Shown here: positions 9,053-18,080 of the stretch, in pieces | Layout: each line of letters opens with the position of its first letter | How positions within the stretch are numbered: the first letter of the stretch is position 1 | Source: Rhizobiaceae bacterium | GTDB lineage: Bacteria; Pseudomonadota; Alphaproteobacteria; Rhizobiales; Rhizobiaceae | Assembly: GCA_017643495.1 (NCBI GenBank) | Contig: JAEPNK010000002.1 | Coordinates: 930,001-994,000, forward strand | Length of the DNA: 64,000 bases | Direction: 5' to 3' | Position numbers and translations under genes: made by a program | Notes under the pieces: generated by a model | What the model saw: only the letters and a program-made list of their open reading frames with translations | Databases searched by the model: none | What the model was told of the DNA's origin: nothing

Positions 9053-9640
9053 ATGTTCAAGGCAAGCAAAATCATTATCATTGTTGGCCTGATACTGATC
9101 GCGGCTGGCGCCTATGGTCTGTATCAGGCATATTCGGCCGAAGCAGCCGGAGGGGCGGCAACGGGCTGGGCAGGTATCATTCTTGGAACGCTGACAACCC
9201 TTTACGGTTTCGGCAAACAGGCTTCCGACCGGATGTCCGACCCGGAGAATGCAGCCGTCGGTCAGGGGCAGGCTGAGATTCGGGCACTCATCCAGTCCAT
9301 GGGCATGGTTGCTGTTGCCGACAAAAAGGTACGGGATGCGGAAATCACAACCATTGCCGAAATCCATGAGCAGATGCTGGGGCTGAAAATAAGCAAGGAA
9401 GAGGTAAGGGAAATCCTGTCTGAATTCAGCAGCACATTCGATGTTGAAGCCCGTCTTGAACGTGACCTTCCGCTGATCAGCCCGGCGATGCGGCGCAATA
9501 TCATCCAGTGTTGCCATCTGGTGATGGTCAGTGACCTGGAAGTCGTGCTTTCTGAAGAAAGCCGCATCTACCGCATCGGTGAATCACTTGGCTTTTCCAG
9601 GACCGAAGTTGACGATCTTATCTCGGCAATCTCCACCTGA
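9053..9640 (+). CDS. TerB-like domain protein with N-terminal membrane hairpin
   Basis: The 195-residue protein begins with a hydrophobic segment (IIIIVGLILIAAGAYGLYQA) and a second one (GWAGIILGTLTTLYGFG). A soluble helical domain from about residue 75 to the end follows. That domain (MVAVADKKVRDAEITTIAEI, then SEVVLSEESRIYRIGESLG-like acidic helices) fits the TerB/DjlA-type fold with its acidic metal-binding-like loops. The family is linked to tellurite resistance and stress, but its chemistry is unsettled. The start has GAGGGGTAAGGGG upstream. It overlaps the next gene by one base (TGATG). Confidence 0.75.
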   Translation: MFKASKIIIIVGLILIAAGAYGLYQAYSAEAAGGAATGWAGIILGTLTTLYGFGKQASDRMSDPENAAVGQGQAEIRALIQSMGMVAVADKKVRDAEITTIAEIHEQMLGLKISKEEVREILSEFSSTFDVEARLERDLPLISPAMRRNIIQCCHLVMVSDLEVVLSEESRIYRIGESLGFSRTEVDDLISAIST

Positions 9641-10590
9641 TGTCTGACGCCCCACAATTCCGGACCGCCGACATTGAACGCCCTGACGGGGCTTCGGTGC
9701 ATTTGCACTTTTGCCAGTCACAGGCATCTGCAAAAGGTATTGTCCATATCAATCACGGCATGTGCGAGCATTCTGCCCGCTACGAGCGTTTCATGAAACT
9801 GCTCGCACGGCATGGTTACCATTCTGCCGCCCAGGACCATCGTGGCCACGGCCTGACAACAGCACCCGGAGCCGCGCTTGGCATGTTTGCAAAGCGTAAT
9901 GGCTGGGAAAAAGTGGTCGGGGATGCACAGGCCGTCAACAATTGGTGCCGGGATCAGTTCGGTCATCTGCCCATCATCGTGTTCGGCCATTCGATGGGCG
10001 CAACCGTTGCCCTCGACTACGCTTTGTCACATCCGCAAACGATCAGCGCAGCAGCAATCTGGAACGGTGCAATGTCCGGATTTCTTCCAAAAACGCTCGC
10101 AGGCCTGCTCAAGCTTGAACGCGCATTGAAGGGTTCGGATGTGGCAAGCGGCTGGGCACGCAGCCTGACCTTCGATGCCTGGAACCGCGAGTTCAAGCCC
10201 AACCGGACAGCATTTGACTGGCTTTCCCGCGATGACCATGAAGTGGATCTCTATGTGGCCGATCCCGCCTGCGGATTTGACGCCACGATAGGCATGTGGC
10301 TTGACCTCCTTGGCGGCTTGTCCGCCACCGCAGATCCCGCCCGTTACCGCAAGCTGGACCGGGCAATGCCCTTCCACCTGCTGAACGGAGCCTGCGACCC
10401 GTGTTCCAATAAGGGCGGCTCGGCCAAACAGCTTCAATCGCGCCTCGAAAGGACTGGCTTTGCCGACGTGACAAAAATTGTCCTGGAAAATACCCGCCAC
10501 GAGGCTCTCAACGAGACAAACCGGGATGAAACAATGAAAGCCTTCATTGACTGGCTGGATACCCGGTTTAGTGTATCACCGTCCCGATAA
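9640..10590 (+). CDS. alpha/beta hydrolase (monoacylglycerol-lipase-like, Hydrolase_4)
   Basis: The protein (316 residues) has the nucleophile elbow GHSMG with Ser118, an oxyanion-type INHGMCEHSARY segment near residue 37, and AAQDHRGHGL at about 63-72, as in monoacylglycerol lipase/lysophospholipase enzymes. The probable acid is in NGACDPCS and the histidine in NTRHEALNE near the C-terminus, completing a Ser-Asp-His triad. No signal peptide is seen, so it is likely cytosolic. The start codon overlaps the stop of the TerB-like gene, so the two are translationally coupled. Confidence 0.85.
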   Translation: MSDAPQFRTADIERPDGASVHLHFCQSQASAKGIVHINHGMCEHSARYERFMKLLARHGYHSAAQDHRGHGLTTAPGAALGMFAKRNGWEKVVGDAQAVNNWCRDQFGHLPIIVFGHSMGATVALDYALSHPQTISAAAIWNGAMSGFLPKTLAGLLKLERALKGSDVASGWARSLTFDAWNREFKPNRTAFDWLSRDDHEVDLYVADPACGFDATIGMWLDLLGGLSATADPARYRKLDRAMPFHLLNGACDPCSNKGGSAKQLQSRLERTGFADVTKIVLENTRHEALNETNRDETMKAFIDWLDTRFSVSPSR

Positions 10591-10624
10591 CATGCCTGAC
10601 CAAACCTGGCCTGGAGAATAGACA

Positions 10625-11755
10625 ATGGATTTGCCGCTTGATGGCCTGCTGGTTGTCACGATTGAACAGGCTGTTGCTGCCCCCCTATGTACGGCAAGGC
10701 TTGCAGATGCCGGTGCGCGGATAATCAAGATTGAGCGCCCCGAAGGTGATTTCGCACGCAATTACGATACAGCGGCGAAAGGAGACAGCTCCTACTTTTG
10801 CTGGATAAACCAGGGCAAGGAGTCCATCTGCCTCAATTTCAAGGAAGCGGAAGACAAGCAATTGTTGTCTGCGCTGATCGCAAAGGCCGATGTTTTTGTT
10901 CAAAATCTTGCACCGGGTGCACTGGAGCGGGCAGGTTTTGGCTCTGCTGAATTGCGTGAAAAACACCCCGGCCTGATCACATGCGACATATCGGGATATG
11001 GGGAGAGCGAGGCCCTGTCGGCAATGAAGGCATATGATCTGCTTGTTCAGGCTGAAAGTGGCCTCGTCAGCATTTCGGGAGGGGCAAACGAACTGGGGCG
11101 GATTGGCGTCTCGGTATGCGATATCGGTGCCGGTGTCACGGCTCATGCAGGGATACTTGAAGCACTGATAAAGCGCGGGGTAACCGGCAAAGGATCCGGG
11201 GTTGCCACATCATTGTTCGAAGTCGCATCGGAATGGATGAGTGTCCCCCTGTTGCATCAGGATTACGGTGCCGGGGCTCCTGAAAGGGTTGGTCTCAACC
11301 ATCCTTCAATCGCTCCTTACGGCGCCTACACGACAAACGACCAGGCACTGACCCTGATATCAATCCAGAATGAGCGCGAATGGGTGAAGCTCTGTTCTGA
11401 TGTGTTCAGGGATGAAAGTCTCGCCACCGATCCGAGGTTCACGACCAACAATCTGCGGGTTGAAAACCGCCCTGCCCTTGATGAACGTATCTCGGCCATA
11501 ACAGGGAAACTTGATGCCGATACCTTCCGTGCGCGCCTGGCGGAAACAGGCATTGCCTATGGCGCAATCAACTCCGTGGAAGAGCTGTCGACACACAAGG
11601 CACTGCGCAGGCGGGAAGCGACAAACAGCCAGGGTCTGACCCTGACCTTGCCTGCACCACCCGTACGATGGTCAGACACCCGGCGCATGTCACCCGGGCC
11701 GGTGCCGGGGATCGGGGAACATACCGGGGCAATCCGGAACGAATTCCTCGGCTGA
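10625..11755 (+). CDS. CaiB/BaiF-type (family III) CoA-transferase
   Basis: At 376 residues this matches family III CoA-transferases. Visible family features are the N-terminal LDGLLVVTIEQAVAAPLCT segment, the RLADAGARIIKIERPEGDFA motif, and the conserved FVQNLAPGALERAGFG and LITCDISGYGE stretches. The enzyme would move CoA between an acyl-CoA and a carboxylic acid; the substrate pair cannot be told. It lies 34 bp after the alpha/beta hydrolase gene on the same strand, so both may serve one ester or acid catabolic step. The 3' end converges on the TerC-like gene. Confidence 0.85.
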   Translation: MDLPLDGLLVVTIEQAVAAPLCTARLADAGARIIKIERPEGDFARNYDTAAKGDSSYFCWINQGKESICLNFKEAEDKQLLSALIAKADVFVQNLAPGALERAGFGSAELREKHPGLITCDISGYGESEALSAMKAYDLLVQAESGLVSISGGANELGRIGVSVCDIGAGVTAHAGILEALIKRGVTGKGSGVATSLFEVASEWMSVPLLHQDYGAGAPERVGLNHPSIAPYGAYTTNDQALTLISIQNEREWVKLCSDVFRDESLATDPRFTTNNLRVENRPALDERISAITGKLDADTFRARLAETGIAYGAINSVEELSTHKALRRREATNSQGLTLTLPAPPVRWSDTRRMSPGPVPGIGEHTGAIRNEFLG

Positions 11756-11776
11756 CACCGCCCGAGACCGGTCCTG

Positions 11777-12583
11777 TCAGTCTGCTTTCACAGCCGGGTC
11801 ATTGACCTCTTGCTCTTTCGCGGCCAGAAGCCGTTTCTGATACTGGCTTTGCACGATGTCGACGAGGATCAGCACCACCAGGACGAAATAGAATGTCGAT
11901 TTCGACATGGCTTCAACCGGTTGATCGAGCAACTCGATATGTGCCAGATGCCCACCTTCCGACACCAGCAATATTCCGACAATAAAGAGGATGAAGAGAC
12001 CGAGCACCTCATACATGCGGTTCTTCTTCAGGAATTCCGCAACCCGGTCAGCCATGACAATCATCAGCACACCGGAAATGATGATGGCCACGGCCATGAC
12101 CGCAAAGACCTTGGTCAGCGCGATTGCTGAAAGGATGGAGTCAAACGAGAACACAAGGTTCATGAAGATGATCGACAGCATCACGCTGAAAGGCGAACGT
12201 ACGCCACTGCCGCCGTCTTCATCAATATGATGAATGGCCAGCATGTGGGATATCTCCTTGATTGCCGTGTAGATGATAAATCCGCCACCAAACAGCACAA
12301 TCAGTGAATGGCCGTTGAAACTGCCTTCGACATAACCGGGGAAATTAATCTCGAACAATTTGTCCTGAAACAGTTCGATTGCCTCGATAACCACAAACAG
12401 CAGGATAATCCGCAGGATGATCGCGGTGCCGATGCCGATCTGCCGCACACGCCTCTGGCTTTCCGCCGGTGCGCGTTTTGATTCAATTGCCACGTAAAGC
12501 AGGTTGTCAAAGCCAAGCACTGCCTGCAACAAAATGAGCATCAGCAGCGTCAGCAGATTGTCGATGGTAAAAAAGTCGATCAT
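11777..12583 (-). CDS. TerC-family membrane protein (probable metal exporter)
   Basis: The 268-residue protein has about seven hydrophobic segments. Two membrane-embedded acidic motifs typical of TerC are visible: VLGFDNLLYV near residue 24 and VFSFDSILSAIAL near residue 145. TerC/Alx proteins are now linked to manganese export, including manganese loading of exported enzymes, so that is the likely role here. A lysine/glutamate tail ends the protein. I looked upstream for a yybP-ykoY manganese riboswitch, which often precedes such genes, and did not find its conserved bases in the 147-bp gap. Confidence 0.85.
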   Translation of the reverse strand: MIDFFTIDNLLTLLMLILLQAVLGFDNLLYVAIESKRAPAESQRRVRQIGIGTAIILRIILLFVVIEAIELFQDKLFEINFPGYVEGSFNGHSLIVLFGGGFIIYTAIKEISHMLAIHHIDEDGGSGVRSPFSVMLSIIFMNLVFSFDSILSAIALTKVFAVMAVAIIISGVLMIVMADRVAEFLKKNRMYEVLGLFILFIVGILLVSEGGHLAHIELLDQPVEAMSKSTFYFVLVVLILVDIVQSQYQKRLLAAKEQEVNDPAVKAD

Positions 12584-12730
12584 TTTTCATCCCCGATACG
12601 GTTTATAAGGGCTTAGGGCAGCCAACCGGATGCTTCAAGTCCACAATGCCTGATATTACCCGGACATGACATGATTATTGCCTTCCCGTGACTGGCTTGC
12701 CAACCGAACAATGGCTATTGCCACGGACCA

Positions 12731-13651
12731 TCAGGCGCGCGGCACCTTGTTGGGCACCGCCGCTTCGCCGTAGCGGCTTGAAAGCGCGACGCAAACCACG
12801 ACGATCAGGCTGCCAATCATCTGCACCAGGTTGATGGTTTCGTTGAACAGCAACCATGTCATGAACATCGAAACGATCGGCACCAGAAAGAACAGGGATG
12901 CCACAGAAGACGAATTGCCCTGCCGGATGAGATACATCAGCAGCGCAACAGCTCCAACGGAAAGCACGACAACCAGCCAGACCAGGGACCAGAACGTTGC
13001 CGGTGTCCAGACCAGCGTCTGGTCCTCGAACAGCAAGGACATCACACCCATGATGATGGCTGCACCGGTAAACTGGGCTGCGGTGGCAACCCAGAGATTG
13101 AGACTGGTAACGCAACGTTTCTGGTATACCGCGCCGATACTGATCGCCAGGGGCGAAAGAAGGGCCGAAGCAAGCGTCAGTGGTGTGACACCGGGTATTG
13201 CCCTTGCAAAATCGAAGTCGGGAAACAACACCATGAAAATTCCGAACAATGCGCCAAGGAAAAACACCGTCCGCTTGAGTGACAAACGTTCATCAAGGAC
13301 AAAAATTGCAGCAATCGCCGTCAGAAACGGTTGAAGGGCAACCACCAGTGCTGCAATGCCCGCCGGCATGCCGCGGGAGACGGCAAAGAAGACGCCGCCA
13401 AGATAGATGCCCTGCATCAGAACGCCTATGATCAGCGAATGCCCTATCTGGTTCCAGTCCGGTTGCCTGGGCCGCATGATCAGAACCACATAAAGGCTCA
13501 ACAGGAGCGCCACGATTGCAAAGCGCACGCAAAGGAAAGTGAACGGATCGGCGTCCGAAGTACCGAACCGGGCAGCCGGATATCCGGTCGCCCACAGAAA
13601 CACGAAAATGATCGGGGACAGTCTGACAAGTAGCGAATCACTGGAAGGCAA
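12731..13651 (-). CDS. EamA/DMT-family permease
   Basis: This is a ten-helix drug/metabolite transporter of 306 residues made of two EamA repeats. The first contains FVFLWATGYPAARFGTSDAD and LQPFLTAIAAIFVLDERLSL; the second contains a matching SLFFLVPIVSMFMTWLLFNE. These proteins move amino acids, nucleotides or other small metabolites across the inner membrane; the substrate is not predictable. It diverges from cobT, with 140 bp between the start codons. No riboswitch or other conserved element was recognised in that gap. Confidence 0.88.
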   Translation of the reverse strand: MPSSDSLLVRLSPIIFVFLWATGYPAARFGTSDADPFTFLCVRFAIVALLLSLYVVLIMRPRQPDWNQIGHSLIIGVLMQGIYLGGVFFAVSRGMPAGIAALVVALQPFLTAIAAIFVLDERLSLKRTVFFLGALFGIFMVLFPDFDFARAIPGVTPLTLASALLSPLAISIGAVYQKRCVTSLNLWVATAAQFTGAAIIMGVMSLLFEDQTLVWTPATFWSLVWLVVVLSVGAVALLMYLIRQGNSSSVASLFFLVPIVSMFMTWLLFNETINLVQMIGSLIVVVCVALSSRYGEAAVPNKVPRA

Positions 13652-13791
13652 GGCACAGTCACTTCATGCTGGTTTGAAAAGGGCTAGGCTTGCGCCGTTT
13701 GGCATGCATTCCATCCTGCCGGAAAATCACAGGTGGAAGAAGCAAACACTATTCGTTAGAAAGCCCCATCGCAACTCCGGATAAACCCTTA

Positions 13792-14838
13792 ATGCTGACT
13801 AACCTGACCATAGAGCCAATCAATCACGACCTCGAAGACCGGGTGCGTGCAGAAATTGACAACAAGACAAAGCCGCCAGGCTCTCTCGGGCGGATTGAAG
13901 CACTGGCTTTGCAAATGGCGCTTGCCCAGCACAGCGAGACACCGGCCTGCGACCCGGCAAGAATTCTGCTTTTTGCCGGTGATCACGGGCTGACACAGGA
14001 GGGAATTTCAGCGTGGCCGAGTGAAGTGACCACACAAATGGTCCTGAACTTTCTCGCCGGGGGCGCTGCCGCCAATGTCTTTTCGCGAACCAATGGTGTC
14101 GACATATCAATTGTGGATGCGGGCATTGTGGGTGAGCTGCCCGATCATGACAAACTGATCCGGGCAAACATTCGCAAGGGAACGCGCAATGCGATGCATG
14201 AGGATGCACTGACACCGGAGGAAGTTGAAAAGGCACTGCAATTGGGGTCCCGACTGGCCATTGACGCAATCGACAATGGCACCAAAGTGATTGCGCTTGG
14301 AGAAATGGGGATCGGCAACACATCAAGCGCAACGCTGATTGCACACGCAATCGAGGGCATTGGCATACCGGAACTCGCAGGACCGGGCGCAGGGCTTGAT
14401 GCGGCAGGTGTCGTCCGCAAGGCAGACATTCTCGCGAAGGTAGCAGCCCGAAGGCCCGGCAGGCTTTCCCCGTTTGATGCGCTATGTGCATTTGGCGGAC
14501 TGGAAATTGCCATGATGGCCGGTGCCATGATCGGCACCGCATCGCGCTGCGGGGTTGTTCTGGTAGACGGGTTCATCGTTACTGCTGCAGCCATGGCAGT
14601 GCTGCACGCACGTCCGGAAGCCGCTCCCTACATCGTTTTTTCACACGCTTCGCATGAGGCCGGACACCGCCTCATGATGGATGCTGTAAAAGCCCGTCCC
14701 CTGATGGATCTGGAACTTCGTCTCGGCGAAGGCTCGGGTGCCCTTCTTGCCATACCACTGCTGCGTTGCGCCTGCGCAATGCTCAATGAAATGGCAACTT
14801 TTGAAAGCGCCAATGTCTCCGGCAAGGAGCAAGACTAG
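13792..14838 (+). CDS. cobT: nicotinate-nucleotide-dimethylbenzimidazole phosphoribosyltransferase
   Basis: CobT (CobU in Pseudomonas denitrificans naming) activates dimethylbenzimidazole to alpha-ribazole phosphate for the lower ligand of cobalamin. The 348-residue protein carries KTKPPGSLGRIEALA near the N-terminus, LFAGDHGLTQEG, GEMGIGNTSSATL and SHASHEAGH, all conserved active-site segments of the family. The start at 13792 gives the usual N-terminus; an upstream ATG at 13690 would add 34 unrelated residues. cobS follows after 2 bp and the phosphatase after that, so the three last-step genes form one operon. Confidence 0.95.
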   Translation: MLTNLTIEPINHDLEDRVRAEIDNKTKPPGSLGRIEALALQMALAQHSETPACDPARILLFAGDHGLTQEGISAWPSEVTTQMVLNFLAGGAAANVFSRTNGVDISIVDAGIVGELPDHDKLIRANIRKGTRNAMHEDALTPEEVEKALQLGSRLAIDAIDNGTKVIALGEMGIGNTSSATLIAHAIEGIGIPELAGPGAGLDAAGVVRKADILAKVAARRPGRLSPFDALCAFGGLEIAMMAGAMIGTASRCGVVLVDGFIVTAAAMAVLHARPEAAPYIVFSHASHEAGHRLMMDAVKARPLMDLELRLGEGSGALLAIPLLRCACAMLNEMATFESANVSGKEQD

Positions 14839-14840
14839 GC

Positions 14841-15596
14841 ATGGCCCGCCTACCGGACACCCTGCTGTTTGCCCTGGTCTTCTTTACGCGTCTTCGGTTA
14901 CCAGTACGCCTTGCCGATCGCATGTCTGCCGATATGCGCCTTGCAGATGCCGGGCCCGCATTCCCGATAGCCGGATTGGCAATCGGCATTTTCGTCAGCC
15001 TTGTCTGGTGGGCAGCAAATGCTTTTCTTGATCCTGTTCTGGCAGCCGGCATTGCCATTGCCGCCGGATTGCTGCTGACAGGTGCGTTGCACGAGGACGG
15101 GCTTGCCGATTGTGCTGACGGGCTGGGAGCCACTCACGACCGTGATCGCGTGCTGGAAATCATGCGGGACAGCACGATTGGCAGCTATGGTGCACTCGCC
15201 CTTCTGGTTTCTCTCGGTTTGCGCTGGGCGGCACTGGGCGGCTTCGGCATCTGGGAGGGCGCATGTGCCCTGATTATTGCCCATTGCGGTTCGCGCGCTG
15301 CGATGACACTTGCAACAGGCCTTTCCCGATACGCACGACCGCAGGGCCTTGGATCGCAGGCAGCCGACATGCCGAAACAGGACATGGTACTGGCAGGCAT
15401 CCTTGCCCTGCTTGCAGCACTGGTTTTGGGCGCTTTTGCCGGTGCCCTCAGCCTGCTTGCCGGATACGCACTCGCGTGGGGGTTCCTGAAATATCTGGAA
15501 AACCGGATAGGTGGTTATACCGGTGACGGTCTGGGTGCGATGCAGCAATTGTGCGAAATAACCGTTCTTCTGACACTTGCAGGATTCTGGTCATGA
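14841..15596 (+). CDS. cobS: adenosylcobinamide-GDP ribazoletransferase (cobalamin synthase)
   Basis: CobS (CobV in aerobic-pathway naming) is the integral membrane enzyme that joins adenosylcobinamide-GDP to alpha-ribazole. The 251-residue protein has five or more hydrophobic segments. It carries the conserved acidic motif LHEDGLADCADGLGATHDRDRVLEIMRDS at about residues 78-106, including the DGxxD-type metal site. SRYARPQGLG later in the sequence is also typical. It lies 2 bp after cobT and shares an ATGA overlap with the phosphatase gene. Confidence 0.95.
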   Translation: MARLPDTLLFALVFFTRLRLPVRLADRMSADMRLADAGPAFPIAGLAIGIFVSLVWWAANAFLDPVLAAGIAIAAGLLLTGALHEDGLADCADGLGATHDRDRVLEIMRDSTIGSYGALALLVSLGLRWAALGGFGIWEGACALIIAHCGSRAAMTLATGLSRYARPQGLGSQAADMPKQDMVLAGILALLAALVLGAFAGALSLLAGYALAWGFLKYLENRIGGYTGDGLGAMQQLCEITVLLTLAGFWS

Positions 15597-16153
15597 TATT
15601 TCTCCGCCACCCGACACCCGATGTTGAAACAGGCATGTGCTACGGACGAACAGATCTGGACATTGCTGAAATCGGCCATGGCCAGATCGAACGCGCCATG
15701 GAACTCACCCCCAGGGTAACGCGCATACTGGCAAGCCCTGCAATACGCTGTCGCCAGCTCGCCACAAGACTGGCTGAGCGGGACGGCCTGGAAGTCCAAT
15801 TTGATGAACGCCTGTGGGAAATGAACATGGGCGAATTCGAAGGCATGATGTGGGCTGATATTGACCGCCGGAAAAGCGAGGTTTGGTTCGCTGACCCGAT
15901 GAACCATCCAACACCCGGAGGTGAAAGTTTCGCCGACGTGCAGACCCGCGTTCTGAAAGCACTGGAAGCCGCACACATGGAAACAGCGATCGTCTGCCAT
16001 GCCGGTGTTATCCGCGCGACCCAGATGGCATGGGAAGGAAAGAGTTTCCGGGAAGTCTTCGACCAGATGCCGCCCTATGCCGAACCGATACGCATCACGC
16101 CACCGTCACACCAGGAGGGCAATGCACAACCACAAGACCACACCGCCCCATGA
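15593..16153 (+). CDS. histidine phosphatase, probable alpha-ribazole-5'-phosphate phosphatase
   Basis: This is a phosphoglycerate-mutase-type histidine phosphatase. The catalytic segment is FLRHPTPD (Arg5, His6), with a supporting SPAIRCRQLA and a second histidine in CHAGVIRA. Salmonella CobC enzymes of this family dephosphorylate alpha-ribazole phosphate, and the position after cobT-cobS supports that job, though the biochemical step is inferred. I choose the start at 15593 because it overlaps the cobS stop as ATGA and gives the normal N-terminus. The last 16 codons run antisense into the 3' end of cbiB, a 48-bp convergent overlap. Confidence 0.8.
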   Translation: MIFLRHPTPDVETGMCYGRTDLDIAEIGHGQIERAMELTPRVTRILASPAIRCRQLATRLAERDGLEVQFDERLWEMNMGEFEGMMWADIDRRKSEVWFADPMNHPTPGGESFADVQTRVLKALEAAHMETAIVCHAGVIRATQMAWEGKSFREVFDQMPPYAEPIRITPPSHQEGNAQPQDHTAP

Positions 16154-17089
16154 CAGGAAGCAGCTTGTTGCAAATAGGGCAAGCGCTGTGTCGACATCTC
16201 CTCCTGCCAGCAGGCGTTTGCCTGACGGATTGATCCACGCCTGTTCAACCCGCCCGTGGGAATAGATCCGCGAACCGCCCAGCGCAATCCCTGCCCCACT
16301 GGCCATCGCAGCCTCGGGCCAGCCTGCGTTGGGAGAGTTGTGAAGCCCGGCATTACGCAGCGCAGATTTCATGCTTTCAATCCCGCGTCTGCTTCCGTGC
16401 AACAAACCTGAAGCAAGAGCGATAAGGGCAGCAGAAAATCTTGCTGGTAGCCAGTTTGCCAGGTCATCAACCCGGGCACTTGCTTTGCCGAACCAGAAAT
16501 ACCGGTCAGACCGGTAACCGATCATCGAATCGGCCGTATTGATCATCTTGTAGACCAGCAGGCCGGGCAGTCCGAAAACTGCATACCAGATGGCCGGAGC
16601 AACAACCCCGTCGGAAAAATTCTCGGCAAGGCTTTCTATTGCGGCACGGCAGGTTCCGGAGACATCAAGAAAGGCTGTTTCCCGCCCGACAATCATTCCG
16701 ACTGCCTTGCGCCCTCCCTCAAGCCCGCCGTTTCTCAACCCTTGCACCACAGCTTTCACATGGTCATGCAAGCTGCGCTGGGCAAGCAGTGTAAAGACCA
16801 CGAAAACCTCAAGGAAAAAGCCGAAGAAGCCGATTGCCTCGAACAGCAAGTCCAGGGCAAGACCTGCCAACAGCGCAACCAGTATCAATGCCGTTATGGT
16901 TACAGCACCTTTCCGAAAGCGTACTGCGTCCGGGTCTGTTTCGATATTCAGCAATCGGTCCAGCATTCCTACCACCTTGCCGAACAACACGACCGGATGC
17001 GGGATGCGGGACCAAAGGATGTTCGGTTCACCCAACAGCCAGTCGGCCACCAATGCAATCAACAACACGAGCAAGTGCAGGTCATCCAT
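16106..17089 (-). CDS. cbiB: adenosylcobinamide-phosphate synthase (CbiB/CobD)
   Basis: CbiB attaches (R)-1-amino-2-propanol phosphate, or a relative, to adenosylcobyric acid. The 327-residue membrane protein shows ALVADWLLGEPNILWSRIPHPVVLFG at the N-terminus, a family hallmark. Further in are DVSGTCRAAIESLAENFSDGVVAPAIWYAVFGLPG and MINTADSMIGYRSDRYFWFGKASARVDDLANW, which are strongly conserved. The start at 17089 overlaps the end of the aminotransferase-type gene by 8 bp; seven more codons upstream are possible. The 3' end overlaps the convergent phosphatase gene. Confidence 0.95.
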   Translation of the reverse strand: MDDLHLLVLLIALVADWLLGEPNILWSRIPHPVVLFGKVVGMLDRLLNIETDPDAVRFRKGAVTITALILVALLAGLALDLLFEAIGFFGFFLEVFVVFTLLAQRSLHDHVKAVVQGLRNGGLEGGRKAVGMIVGRETAFLDVSGTCRAAIESLAENFSDGVVAPAIWYAVFGLPGLLVYKMINTADSMIGYRSDRYFWFGKASARVDDLANWLPARFSAALIALASGLLHGSRRGIESMKSALRNAGLHNSPNAGWPEAAMASGAGIALGGSRIYSHGRVEQAWINPSGKRLLAGGDVDTALALFATSCFLSWGGVVLWLCIALLV

Positions 17090-18080
17090 TTTGCACAAGC
17101 CCGTGACCAACCAGCGCTTCCCTCAGACGCCGGAAACCTGTTGCATTTGGGGGCAGTCCGAAGCGCAGCATTTCCGGCATCTCCGGAAAAGGTCGCGTCA
17201 GGATGAAATTCCGGGCCAGATGCTCAAACACCGCTGCCGCGTTTGCATGACGCGCCAGTACGAACAAGGCATTTTCACCCACAATCTCCAATCCGCTGTC
17301 GCAGAGGACTGAGGCCAGTTCTCGGCTTGCAGCTTCCAGACGAATTCGGGTCTTGATGATCCAGTTTTCATCTGCAAGTGCCTGCCTGCCAATCGCCTGG
17401 GCTGGTCCGGAAACTGCCCAGGGACCCTGCGTGCCCGCGAGTTGCCGGACAATGTCACCAGAGCCGATGGCAAAACCCAGCCGAACGCCGGCAAGTCCGA
17501 AAAACTTTCCGAACGAACGCAAAACAATGACGTTTTCAGGCAGGTCCGGCACCATGCTCAAATCCGGACGACTGTCGCAGAATGCCTCATCCACGATGAC
17601 ATGCCGGAACCTGCCGGCAACCTCGGACAGGTTCACCGGTTGCCATTCCCTGCCATCCGGATTGTTCGGATTGACGACAACCAGAATGTCCGCATCACCA
17701 GATGCCTCTTCCGGCGCATCAATGGCCGAGACCCGTACACCCGCCTGCTTCCAGATATGGGCATGTTCCCCATAGGTCGGGGAAACAATCGCCACATGAT
17801 CCGCTTTCAGGACCGAAGGCAGTAACTGCATGAGGGCTTGCGTGCCATTGCCCGCCAGGGCTTCTGCATGATCAGGCACACGATAATATTTACGGGCCGC
17901 CGCCAGAAGCAGGTTTTCCGCCCCCTTGTCGGGCAAGCGCATCCATGCTTCCGCAGGCAATTCCCCCACCGGATAAGCTACAGGATTGATGCCCGTTGAA
18001 AGGTCGAGCCAGTCTTCACGCTGGCCACCATGTTTTGCGATTGCGGCATCGAGTCCGCCGCCATGATAGACCGTGCTCAT
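17082..18080 (-). CDS. cobD: threonine-phosphate decarboxylase (CobD; CobC in aerobic naming)
   Basis: This PLP enzyme of fold type I makes (R)-1-amino-2-propanol phosphate for the nucleotide-loop linker. The 332-residue protein begins VYHGGGLDAAIAKHGG and LDLSTGINPVAYP, the family opening. It has NGTQALMQLLP (cofactor phosphate region), VVVNPNNPDGR, VDEAFCD, and the Schiff-base lysine in RSFGKFFGLAG (around residue 195). It is sandwiched in the cobB-cobD-cbiB operon: it overlaps cobB by 4 bp and cbiB by 8 bp. Confidence 0.93.
   Translation of the reverse strand: MSTVYHGGGLDAAIAKHGGQREDWLDLSTGINPVAYPVGELPAEAWMRLPDKGAENLLLAAARKYYRVPDHAEALAGNGTQALMQLLPSVLKADHVAIVSPTYGEHAHIWKQAGVRVSAIDAPEEASGDADILVVVNPNNPDGREWQPVNLSEVAGRFRHVIVDEAFCDSRPDLSMVPDLPENVIVLRSFGKFFGLAGVRLGFAIGSGDIVRQLAGTQGPWAVSGPAQAIGRQALADENWIIKTRIRLEAASRELASVLCDSGLEIVGENALFVLARHANAAAVFEHLARNFILTRPFPEMPEMLRFGLPPNATGFRRLREALVGHGLVQNG

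Noticed and set aside
12584-12730. Possible manganese (yybP-ykoY) riboswitch before the TerC gene
   Set aside because: The conserved bases of that riboswitch were not found on the minus strand.
13652-13791. Possible cobalamin riboswitch before cobT
   Set aside because: None of the conserved core blocks is present in this gap.
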